Below are positions 11,255 to 19,875 of a stretch of DNA of 64,000 nucleotides, in pieces. Each line of letters begins with the position of its first letter. Position 1 is the first letter of the stretch. The stretch spans positions 46,848 to 110,847 of the forward strand of contig JADKFV010000051.1 in the NCBI GenBank assembly GCA_016717325.1, in the 5' to 3' direction. A program made the position numbers and the translations under genes. The notes beneath the pieces were generated by a model that saw only the letters and a list, made by a program, of their open reading frames with translations, ran no database searches and had not been told where the DNA came from. The DNA is from Bacteroidota bacterium (GTDB lineage: Bacteria > Bacteroidota > Bacteroidia > AKYH767-A > OLB10).

Positions 11255-11898
11255 CTATTTGTTACTTTCAGGAAATACTTCCTTTGTTCTTTTCTCCATT
11301 TCATTTGCTATCACTTGCCCGCTTTCGCCTTGTTGCCGAAGTTGCTTAATAATGTTATCGTAACTGGAAGCATCTCTATCCTGACTTAATTTAAAAACGG
11401 TATCTATTTCGGTCACTTCAATTTCAAAAGCCACAATGGCCTTCATCAATCTTTGTGTATACTCAGCCGGAAGGTTGTCGTATATGGTGGTAGATAGTGG
11501 ATTGTTATTTTCGAAGTAAAGAGTTGTCATGCGCAAAGCATCTATCAAACCATCGTCATCCAAAAAACGAATAATGCCTTTAGCATGCACACTCATGTAA
11601 TTCCATGTTGAAGGTGTGTAGGGATTTGAGTACAACGTTCCACTCACATAAATATTGTGGCCCGTAAAAACGGCAAGTACATTTTCGTTATGCACAAATG
11701 CTTTATGGTGGTCGGTGTTTTTCATGATATGTCCCCGCAATATTTTACGGCCATTTGTTTCTTCTATAAAAACAGGAATTTGTGTAGCAACGGGTTTGTT
11801 TTCGAAATTGCTTCCGGTTAAAAATGCAAATGGATATTTGGCAATAAATTCTTTTATCACCTTTTCGTTTTCTCTTTATGATGTGGTAAATCGTACAT
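11255..11898 (-). CDS. PaiB-like FMN-binding protein (one-base frameshift near N-terminus)
   Basis: The intact frame starts at GTG 11860, but the conserved N-terminus of this family (MYDLPHHKEK) starts at ATG 11898 in another frame. The two join if one A is restored in the A run around 11864-11868. The main part reads FIAKYPFAFLTGS, then ATQIPVFIEE, RGHIMKNTDHHKAF, VFTGHNIYVSG and a NYMSVHAKG segment, all typical of PaiB/FMN-binding split-barrel proteins. Family role: flavin-binding, annotated as a negative regulator of proteases and sporulation in Bacillus. Here it is probably a flavin reductase-like stress protein. The frameshift may be a sequencing indel. Confidence 0.78.
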
Positions 11899-12004
11899 GA
11901 TTTATTTTTATTTTTTTGAATTGATAATTTGAGGATTTTCTTTTTTAAAAATTCGAATATCATTAAGACGATTAAGAATAAGTAGAGTGGAGGAGGCGTA
12001 ATTT

Positions 12005-12574
12005 TTACACCCGGAGCAAACCACGGAAAGCACGTCCGGCATAGTACGATTCGGCACCATTGTGGTACACGAAAATTCTGCCAAAACGATAATCGCCAAA
12101 TATAGCACCGCCAAGTTTTCTTATATCGGCAGGGGTGTTCAACCAGCTCGATGTTTTGGTATCGAAATTTCCCACCTGTTGCAATTCGCGATATTGTTCT
12201 TCTGTCAACAGTTCGATACCCATTTCGGCAGCCATTCCCATTGCGCTGTTTTTGGGTTTGTTTTCTTTGCGCGAATCAAGTGCCTCGTTGTCGTAACACA
12301 AACTTCTACGGCCTTTGGGGCTTTCGGCTACGCAATCGTAAAAAATATATTCTCCCGATTTTTTATCATAGCTTACTACATCGGGTTCGCCATCTGTTTT
12401 TTCCATTTCATTTAGCGACCAAAGTTTTTCCGCATTAGTCTTCAGCTTTGCTTGTACTGCATTCCATTCAATGCCTTTGTGCCGGTTCATGTTTTTTTCG
12501 AAACGTGTTTTTAATATAACCAGCAATTCTTCGCTTTGCTTTGCCGTTAGTTCTTTCTTGTTTTTTGTTGCCAT
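12005..12574 (-). CDS. DUF4256 family protein
   Basis: 189 aa soluble protein. It matches DUF4256: LKTRFEKNMNRHKGIEW near the start, GEPDVVSYD, YIFYDCVAESPKGRRSLCYD in the middle, and a C-terminal part ending GAIFGDYRFGRIFVYHNGA then YYAGRAFRGLLRV. The function of the family is unknown. The gene is in the same direction as the PaiB-like gene, 107 bp upstream of its predicted ATG. Confidence 0.83.
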   Translation of the reverse strand: MATKNKKELTAKQSEELLVILKTRFEKNMNRHKGIEWNAVQAKLKTNAEKLWSLNEMEKTDGEPDVVSYDKKSGEYIFYDCVAESPKGRRSLCYDNEALDSRKENKPKNSAMGMAAEMGIELLTEEQYRELQQVGNFDTKTSSWLNTPADIRKLGGAIFGDYRFGRIFVYHNGAESYYAGRAFRGLLRV

Positions 12575-12916
12575 TTTTTATTTTGATGTTTTTAAGTTCC
12601 TATATTTTATTTTTCTATTAATGCTCTTAAAGGTCTTTTGTGCACATCAATCGCTGATTATCTTTTATAAAAGTTACAAAGTGAAACTTTGTTGCACAAT
12701 ATTTTACATGCACGTTGTAAATATATAAAATCTGAACCAGTATTGGTTTTGTCTTCGAAAATATTTTTAGCAAAAAAATAAATAGTGCAATAGGGTAGAA
12801 GTGCACTTAAAAATATTCACCTCCAGTATTTTTTAAACATGGGTAGCCTCCGTATACTGTCACTGTTATACAAAAGTGGCTTGCAAGCTTTTGCAATAAT
12901 TATTTATTGTAACTTA
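12575..12916. other. Gene-free stretch with one copy of the CGTATA...GTTA motif
   Basis: No open frame with coding character. The only recognisable item is CGTATACTGTCACTGTTA at 12851-12868, an outlying copy of the 19-base motif that recurs through the cassette region. The rest is A/T-rich. Confidence 0.5.
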
Positions 12917-15357
12917 TCACACTTTCTTCTTATTAAATTCCAGGGGCACAAGCAATTTGAAACTGATATTACGTCCCATGTTGAATACACCTGTACGTCC
13001 GGTTACATTATTTTGGGCTTGATATTTCAATCGGCTCAAGTGACTTTGATATGCCACATCGGTAAGATTGTTTGCATTAATGTAAAGCGAAAACAATGTT
13101 TTATTTTTTGAAGTTACATCTGTTCCAATGCCAATATTTATAAGTGTGTAACCCGGTGTGCTTGTTTCAGTATTGTATGCTGCATAAAATTTATCTTGTG
13201 TGAAAAAGTTTTCTACTCCAACTTTCACATATGAGTTTGCTAAAAGCTTTCCTAATTTTTTGCTTGTTGCCTTCAATTCGGAAGTAAATTTTGGTGCCGG
13301 TGTAAAGGGCAAATACTTTCTCGAATTGGGTTGATTTTTTTGAATAGATTGCACATAAGAAAAAGTGTTTTCGAAGTGCAGCCAGTCGAGAGGGTGGGGA
13401 TGAATGTCTACAGAAAGTTCACCTCCCATCAATTGCGCATTGCCCGATGTATATTGGAAAGTGCTGTTGTCTTCAGTAATCGAATCGCTTCCCAATGTGT
13501 TAGTTAGTTTGCTAAGAAAAATAAAATCGTTGATATTATTGCTAAACAAATCCATTTCTATTTTCACGTGTTTCGAATTTATTCCAAAAGCATAATCAAG
13601 TTGCAAACTGCTTTCGGGTTTTAAACCGGCCACGCCAACAATATAATTTCCGGTTCCTTCGTGAACACCATTCGATGAAATTTCGGCAATGTTGGGGGCG
13701 CGAAATCCGCGTGAAATATTTACCTTGGTAAACACCTTTTCGCTAAACTGATAAGTGGCACCAATGCTTCCCGAATATCCTGTGAAGCTTGAATTGAAAG
13801 CTGTAAACTGATGAAAGGCATTTGGACTGGCACTTGTGGTTTGTTCTCCGTTGGCATTTAAAAATAAATCTTTCGTTTTCTGGTTTCGGGTATCGTAACG
13901 CAATCCGCCACTGATGTCCAATTTATCGAACGATTTTTTTGCAATGGCAAAAACTCCAAAGTCAAATAAATTGTATTCAGGAATTAAGAATTCTGTTCCT
14001 TTATTTTGAGATGTTTGTTGCATTCCATTCACACCAAAAGATAAATTGAAATTATTTTTCTCCGGCATAATATACCGAACATCATAATTAATTGTATTGA
14101 GCAAAAAATAAAGTCCGTAATCATCGGGCGTAAGAATATCGGCATATTCCTGTCGTTGATTTTGCTGATAGCCGATGGTGGTTTTCAAACTCCCATTTCC
14201 AATAATAAAACTGTTGTTCAACACCGCCTTATAATGCCTGATTTTTTGAAATGGTGTTGATGGCGTATATGATTTAAAATCTTTATCGGTAGCAATGGCG
14301 GCATCTTCTGTTGTATCGTTCAATGCAATGGGTTTTGTAAAATTACCTGTTGCACTGTCACGGTCACCTTCCACAATTCCCGGTGTTAAGTTGTATGCAC
14401 TAAAATGCAAATGAGAATACCCCCACGATTTATTCACTCCTGCAATGCCACTAAAAGTATTTTCCGCAAAGCCCGAATTGAGTACATAACCATCATATTT
14501 ATTTTGATAGCTGTGCGCCATTTTACCGCTATAACGCACATCCCAAACAAAACCATTTTTATTGCCGGCAAAGTTTGCCGAGTATCCAAATAGTCCATTA
14601 TTGGTTTGGTAGTTGGTTAAAATATTTCCAATGATTTTTCCTTCGGGCAAAGTGGGCGCTGAGAGAAAATTAATTACTCCTGCCATGGCATCAGAACCAT
14701 ACGATAAACTTGCCGGACCTTTCAGTATTTCTACTTTGTAAATCGCAAACTCATCTACTTCTATTCCATGTTCGTCTCCCCACTGCTGTCCTTCCTGGCG
14801 GATGCCATCGTTTACCACCACCACTCTGTTATATCCCAATCCGCGTATTACAGGTTTCGAAATTCCCGAACCTGTGGTTACCTGCGACACTCGGGTTGTG
14901 TTGCCAATGCATCAATAATATTTGTTGCCGAAGTTTGCAATAATTGAATTGACGAAATGGTTGTGATGGGTGTTGCGGTTCTGTTTTTTTGTGCTGCATT
15001 CGATAAACCCGATACCACAACTTCGTTCAATTCATTTACCGATTCTTCGAGTATAAAATTTTTTGTCGATGTTGTAGTGAGGTCTATATTCTCCACAATC
15101 GATTTGTATCCAATAATGGTTACATGCACCAATATTTTTGTCGATGGTAAGTTTTCTAATTTGTAAGTACCATCGATATTGCTTGTTGTGCCGGTTTTTA
15201 AATCGGGCAAATAAATGCTCACTCCTATAATTGCTTCGCCTGTTTCTTTGTCGGTTATTTTTCCCGACAAAGTTTTTTTGTCGGATGTTGGATTACTTAA
15301 TCCGGCTGTTATGCTTGAAATAAAAATTATTCCAAACATGATGAATATGTTTTTCAT
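12917..15357 (-). CDS. TonB-dependent receptor with carboxypeptidase-regulatory-like N-domain (one-base frameshift)
   Basis: One gene is split in two frames: 14878-15357 encodes the signal peptide, a carboxypeptidase-regulatory-like domain (LSGKITDKETGEAIIGVSIY) and the start of the plug. 12917-14890 encodes the rest of the plug (RGLGYNRVVVVNDGIRQEG, VEILKGPASLSYGSDAMAGV) and the 22-strand barrel ending in FNMGRNISFKLLVPL. The join at about 14889 needs one G (CCCGAGTG to CCCGGAGTG), restoring the usual ATQPGVSQ. It is an outer-membrane importer. A plug of this type with a small His/Cys-rich protein 100 bp upstream suggests metal or metallophore uptake, but the substrate is not proven. Confidence 0.85.
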
Positions 15358-15457
15358 TTTTGATTTGATTAATTATTAATACTATTTACTGAAAATAAAT
15401 ACAGTCAACCCATCCGGTTTATGAACCGCATGAGTGATTTGAAAACATAAAAAAAAA

Positions 15458-15775
15458 TTAGCAAATAGTGGGGGGACCCCTCAGCGAAAAGTTGAAGTGG
15501 CGATTTAATACCGCAACGCTTTCATAATAATTAAAACAAACAGTGGTGTAAATTTCAAGAAACGAAAAAGTGTTTTCTTGAAAAGTATTATCGGAAGTAT
15601 AAGGAATATAATCGCAAATAGTGCAATGATGTTCGAGCTCGTGAAAGTGTGTATCGCTTGCTGTACAATGAAAATCGTTGCGATGCCCATACGTGTGAAC
15701 CTCTTCCACAATAAGCGGAAAAAGAAACACTGCAAGAGTGAAAATGGAAAAATATTTTCGCAACCTAAAAAGCAT
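15458..15775 (-). CDS. Small exported His/Cys-rich protein next to TonB-dependent receptor
   Basis: 105 aa. An N-terminal hydrophobic segment (IFTLAVFLFPLIV) is followed by VHTYGHRNDFHC, then HFHELEHHCTICDY, a cluster of His and Cys able to bind metal. It ends in LRGPPTIC, a tail shape seen in small proteins encoded beside metal-linked TonB receptors in Bacteroidota. It lies 100 bp upstream of the receptor in the same direction, likely the same operon. I infer a role in metal handling or sensing. No named family is assigned. Confidence 0.6.
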   Translation of the reverse strand: MLFRLRKYFSIFTLAVFLFPLIVEEVHTYGHRNDFHCTASDTHFHELEHHCTICDYIPYTSDNTFQENTFSFLEIYTTVCFNYYESVAVLNRHFNFSLRGPPTIC

Positions 15776-16011
15776 GGGGCAAATGTAATATTTTTTTAGG
15801 ATGGAAATGGAATTGGATAAACAGAAAATTTTCTTTCAAAGGCACCACAAAGTTCTGATGGTGCAAAAAATAAAATTCTATTTGGCAGTATAGCTGAGAA
15901 TTATGTGGTAAATAAAAAATGGGAGTAAAGTGAAAACAAGGGGGAAATAAATAATAAATAAATTAGAAACATGAATGAGTTGAATAAACAAATACAATAA
16001 AAAATAGCAAA

Positions 16012-16280
16012 ACGTATACAATTATAGTTGCGTCCCCCGTCAACGACCCGCAATTCCCATAGCTAAAAATTTCGACACCGCCTTTGAGAGCATTTCGGGA
16101 ATACTCACTGCCAACTCCACCCTGGTATACACCGCCACTGGATTTGGGGCAGGCATTGCAACTTTAAGAAGTTGGCGATTACGAATTACAAAAATTTCTT
16201 CAAGCATTGTCCTTGATGGTATAACAAATTTTGATTTAAGCAATGAACTGCCAATTTCTTAAACCTGTAGTTAACCTATG
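16012..16280 (-). repeat. Degenerate cassette spacer: motif plus CGACCCGCAA block and attC-like right arm
   Basis: AACGTATACAATTATAGTT (16011-16029) is a copy of the recurrent motif. It is followed by CAACGACCCGCAATTCCCAT, a block shared with 36.65 kb and 42.83 kb, then GGGGCAGGCATTGCAAC, also shared. The end (AACTGCCAATTTCTTAAACC then GTAGTTAACC) resembles the right arm of the attC-like sites at 41.17, 34.21 and 53.12 kb. This would make it the oldest or left-most recognisable spacer of the array. A short frame on the minus strand (16040-16243) is probably not a gene. The stretch 15776-16011 shows nothing else. Confidence 0.45.
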
Positions 16281-16285
16281 GGCTT

Positions 16286-17695
16286 CTATTTTGATTTAAT
16301 TAATTCTAATGTTTTTTCTAAAACAATGTCTTTGTTGGATAGCATGTCTGAAATACTTGGTTTAATTTCAACATCAGGAGTGATGCCTTTGTCAGGTTGT
16401 TCGGTCAACGGGTAATAACCTATCAACGGGATGTCGATTTCTATTTTTGAATTAGGTAGCCAGAGAAAAAAAAGTTGTCCTCCATTTGTTCCCTTAAGAT
16501 TGCCACCAGTTTCGGAACCTACAATAGTTGCAATCTTGTTTTGTTGTAAACCTGCAGCAAGAAAGAATGTATGAACTATTTTGTAGCATCAACAAATAAA
16601 TAAATAGGTACTTAGAAATGCTTTGCTATTTTGTTTTATCATTGAATTACCTCTATCCTTTTTCCAGGTGTAAAAGCCATTTTCCAGCTTTATTAATTGT
16701 CCGCTTCTGTTATAGAAACTTTCATCCCAGGTATTAAGATAGGGACGAAACTCTTCTGAAATATTTTCGTAACGAAGCAATTCTTTAAATGCCGGAAATG
16801 CAATCTGACTTTTTGCAAGTTTTTTTCCAAGTACCAGATTTACTTCATCATTGCCACCTTCGTTTCCACGCATATCAATTATTAAATTTTCAATATTTTT
16901 TTCAGTCAATTCATCAAAAGCATTATTTAGAAATTTCTTCCAGTCAATGGTTAATTTGTTGGTTACAAATGTTCCAATTTTTAAATATCCGGTTTCGTTG
17001 TTTAATATTTTGAAACTCCATAAATCATCCAGGGTTGAAGGCTGTTTTCCGTATTTGTTTTCAATTAGTCCAAATCGTTCAGTCCGGCTTATGGGATTAA
17101 CATTTAATGTCAAAATATCTGTTTTGTCAGCCTGCTTAACTTTAAGGGAATAGGAATTATTAATTGGTGGGAATAATAACGGATAAAAAATATCAAACGC
17201 TTCAAATTTTCCAAGTCCTGAAAGGTTCAGGTCATTTAGCCTTTTGAGATTATTGTTTCCGTCACCCTTTACATACTGTATTAACGAATCAATAATAAAA
17301 GCAACAGGAATATTATTGATTTCTAAGTAAACGGAACTATCTTTTTTATTGAAGAGGCTATCTTTTGTAGCACCACTTTGATTGTAAAAGCTACAGAAAG
17401 TGTGTCCACATTTCAAACTTGATGTGAACCTGGAAAGCAATAAATAAGCCTCGGAAAGTGATAGGTCTCGTTTCAATTGCAGCTCAAGATTATCAAAATG
17501 CTTTGCAACAGTTAAGCTGTCCTGAAACCTGTAAAGACCGGGATGATAATTTTGTAAAACGCCTTTCAATACTTCAAAATCTTTGAGAAGTTCTGCTGAT
17601 GTCAATGTTTTTGAACTCTGTATGGATTGCGACTTCGTGTCTTCTGAAAATAATAGTGTTAGTATTAAACTAATAATAATAGTGCTATATTTCAT
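16286..17695 (-). pseudogene. Exported S41-family (tail-specific) protease, frameshifted
   Basis: ATG 17695 (MKYSTIIISLILTLLF) gives a signal peptide. Upstream frame to 17812 is ignored. The N-terminal part (ELLKDFEVLKGVLQNYHPGL, LKCGHTFC) and the core (GYLKIGTF, NLIIDMRGNEGGNDE) are typical of S41 peptidases with a helical N-domain. The frame ends at 16589. The expected C-terminal part continues in another frame as AAGLQQNKIATIVGSETGGN...FLWLPNS, then PDKGITPDVEI, stopping at 16286-16288. At least one, perhaps two, indels lie at 16565-16600 (DATK / VHTFF), next to the expected catalytic serine region. It is probably inactive unless these are sequencing errors. Confidence 0.75.
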
Positions 17696-17944
17696 ATTCT
17701 GTATTTTCAATATTATGATGTTATTCAGTTTATCAGCCAGCATCAGCCTGCAAAACCATCTCCTCATTAGCTGTGTGTAAAAAACGTTCGGTAATAATAA
17801 GAAACATTCCAACTGATGTGATAGTTTTGAATTAAGAATTTTGCTTGAACTATTTTACACAATCCATTAGACATCAGGTAGATTTTTGCTCGTTTGATTT
17901 AAGAATATATCCGCTGTCGCTTGTTTGTTAAACTGCAAATGCCC

Positions 17945-18235
17945 GACTCGTCATTCATCCCTCAGTAAGTTTTTGACTATTCAGTATTTCCAATGCTGTT
18001 TATTTTTATTAAGTAAAGATTTCCAAATTGCAGTCCAAAACTCCCTGCTGTTCTTGCTATGATGTAACCTCCACCAATTGTTTGTTGTGCATCATTTGCC
18101 CAATCAATTCCTACGCCTATGTATGTTTTAGTCCAGGAGATAATTCCAACAGAATCTGTTTTTACAAAATAAATATCCCAAACACCTGTACCAAAATAAT
18201 TTGTTTGCCAACAAATAAAATATCAACCATCGCTG
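17945..18235 (-). pseudogene. Fragment of an exported repeat protein with YLIKTDS...WSKTY-type blades
   Basis: Reading the minus strand in shifting frames gives FGTGVWDIYFVKTDSVGIIS, then WTKTYIGVGIDWANDAQQTI, GGGYIIARTAGSF, and GLQFGNLYLIKINSIGNTE followed by a stop and SKTY. This is the repeat of large Bacteroidota propeller proteins (YLIKTDxxGNxxWSKTYGG). Stops and frame changes show that it is a remnant of one to two blades. The longer + strand frame at 18028-18408 is a shadow. Regions 17696-17944 and 18236-18620 show no other gene. Confidence 0.55.
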
Positions 18236-18620
18236 GTTTGTTTTCCAACTCCTCTTTATTCTGTTCCTCCGTAGAATTTTTGAAACATTGCTTGAGTATG
18301 AATAAGTTCTGTGAAAAAAACATGGATAAAAAGCAAATTGCGATTCTTTCACTGACTAAATGTTTTGTTCTTTTTTTCATTAGAGATATGAAGCTGGATT
18401 TACCATAGAAGTTAGTTCGCAGCTCTTAGCATTGCACATAACTACAATATATGCCCCTCCAATTAAGTATATATTATTGTTCATGATGCTAAAGTATTCA
18501 TTATTAAAATGAAAAATATTTTTTGTGGTCTTAATAAATCATCGAAAGGGCTTAAAACTTTGCATCTACCCTTTTACTAATGTGTGTTTTTTAATGCAGT
18601 GTTTAGAAGGTAGTATCTGC

Positions 18621-18668
18621 TTTAGAATCCTCATACGTTTTTATTTTAATTCATAAGTGAGACTGAAA
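18621..18668 (-). terminator. Terminator-like hairpin, related to the one at 5585
   Basis: TTTAGAATCCTCATAC (18621-18636) can pair imperfectly with TAAGTGAGACTGAAA (18654-18668) around an A/T-rich loop. The first arm is the reverse complement of the second arm of the 5585-5634 hairpin with one change. It lies downstream of the higA gene. Confidence 0.35.
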
Positions 18669-18695
18669 TGAAACACAACAACAAAAACCACCACT

Positions 18696-18747
18696 AAGTA
18701 TACACTCATAGTTACTCGCCCGCCAAAATCCTATCTGTTAAGTGCTC
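18696..18747 (-). repeat. Cassette-end spacer: motif and GTTAAGTGC core
   Basis: AGTATACACTCATAGTTA (18697-18714) is a motif copy. It is followed by CGCCCGCCAAAATCC, resembling the right end of the IS (GGCCGCCAAAATTTTT), and then by GTTAAGTGC (18739-18747), placed like the attC R'' core about 35 bp beyond the higA stop. No matching partner core is seen upstream of higB. Confidence 0.4.
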
Positions 18748-18781
18748 CTCTGATGCACACTTGTAGGTCTTTCTGTTCAAA

Positions 18782-19087
18782 TTAAACGTTGAACTTTAAT
18801 GTCAAGCTACCGCCAAGTCCCTCACGAATAATTCTCATCAATGTTGTTAGACGAATATCGCTTGCATCATTTTTTCGAGAAATGTAATTTTTGGTTGTTC
18901 CGATTCGCAAAGCAAGTTCTTCTTGTGTCAAATGTTGTTTCTTTCTCGCCTCTTGTATAAGCACACCGATTTTGAACGCTTCAAATTCTTCAGCGTATTT
19001 CTCACGACTTGGTGTTCCTTTCTTTCCGTATTTGCGGTCAAGATGGTCGTCCCAATTTACGATATCATTTTTCTTTTTTGCTTTCAT
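18782..19087 (-). CDS. higA: HigA-type antitoxin (XRE helix-turn-helix)
   Basis: 101 aa. The C-terminal half is an XRE-type HTH: LIQEARKKQHLTQEELALRI then GTTKNYISRKND. The remaining part (IRLTTLMRIIREGLGGSLTL) is the usual dimer segment. It overlaps the upstream toxin gene by 23 bp, with toxin first, the order of HigBA modules. Family role: neutralises the toxin and represses the operon. Such pairs are common passengers of large cassette arrays, where they stabilise the array. Confidence 0.85.
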   Translation of the reverse strand: MKAKKKNDIVNWDDHLDRKYGKKGTPSREKYAEEFEAFKIGVLIQEARKKQHLTQEELALRIGTTKNYISRKNDASDIRLTTLMRIIREGLGGSLTLKFNV

Positions 19088-19418
19088 AATATTGTTGTTT
19101 TAATTTTTCTGCCCTTTCAATTTCTTGACGTGGAGTTTTGTCCGACTTCTTTTGAAATCCGTTGAAAAGTATAACAAGATTACCCTTGTCGAAGCAGCAA
19201 AACACTCTAAAATTGTCGCTACCAACTTTTATTCGCATTTCGTAAAGTCCATCAGTTCCTTCAAGGTGTTTGAAAAATTTCTCAGGAATAATTTGCAAGG
19301 ATCTCACCAAACCGATTACCCAGTCAATCTTGCCTTGAACATCTTTCGTCTGTGCGTTGTAGAAGTTCCAGAAATAATTTCCGTAAACTATAGTCTGTCT
19401 AATGTAATTTTCATTCAC
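19065..19418 (-). CDS. higB: HigB/RelE-type toxin (phage-derived Gp49-like)
   Basis: 117 aa. Typical Gp49-like/RelE layout: DVQGKIDWVIGLVRSLQIIP, then KHLEGTDGLYEMRIKVGSDN, FRVFCCFDKGNLVILFNGF, and a C-terminal helix QEIERAEKLKQQYYE. Arg and Lys residues in the IKVGSDNFRVF and FQKKSDKTP parts match the mRNA-cleaving surface of the family. It overlaps higA. The start at 19418 leaves a short leader (TTCCGTGAATG). Confidence 0.85.
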   Translation of the reverse strand: MNENYIRQTIVYGNYFWNFYNAQTKDVQGKIDWVIGLVRSLQIIPEKFFKHLEGTDGLYEMRIKVGSDNFRVFCCFDKGNLVILFNGFQKKSDKTPRQEIERAEKLKQQYYESKKEK

Positions 19419-19474
19419 GGAACAAAGTTACCTAAACGGATAACCAAATGCAAACCAAATTTCAACTAAAAAAG

Positions 19475-19720
19475 TTCATGCGATTCTCAAAAGTTCCAGA
19501 TTAGCAGTGATGACTGAAAGGGCGGATGGCGTTGTATCAAACGAAGAATGGATTAAAGAAGTTTTTGAAAGGGGGGATAGATGTTCAATTGATTGTGCTT
19601 GTTGAATTATTCTCAATAGTTCAATTGTTTGAATTGCAATCAATGCATTATTTTTAGCCTTCACTCTTACTGGCTCAAATGTACACTGTACATTTGCCCT
19701 GTTTAATCTTTTTGTTACAG
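19475..19720 (-). other. attC-like site (GATTAAAGAAG / ACATTTGCCCTGTTTAATC type)
   Basis: The + strand shows AACGAAGAATGGATTAAAGA (19537) and, near the right end, AATGTACACTGTACATTTGC, CCTGTTTAATCTTTTT then GTTACAG (19714-19720). The same two arms occur at 37.88-38.06, 44.23-44.46 and, as a variant, 62.88-63.03 kb. GATTAAA pairs with TTTAATC, and the TGTACACTGTACA core is itself palindromic. It lies between higBA and the sensor gene, so it is a candidate attC separating them. The left core is unclear (ACGGATAAC at about 19437 is the best candidate). Confidence 0.5.
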
Positions 19721-19875
19721 GAGCCGCTAAGCTCGTTATGATGTGTGCTCAAAAAATGCCTATCAACCTCTCCTTTATTTTGCGCATGAATTTTCCTTTT
19801 ACAATTCAAGAAAAATAAAACGGGAGGTTTTTTTCAATTCATTGCTGGAGGTTTGCATTTTTGTTGCCGCAATTA

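Noticed and set aside
16040..16243. 67-aa minus-strand frame (MPAPNP...MGIAGR)
   Set aside because: Similar words occur in two other spacers without an open frame, so it is better treated as part of a dispersed repeat.
18028..18408. 126-aa plus-strand frame, Cys-rich
   Set aside because: The opposite strand carries recognisable repeat-protein remnants (YLIK..SKTY type), so this frame is a shadow.
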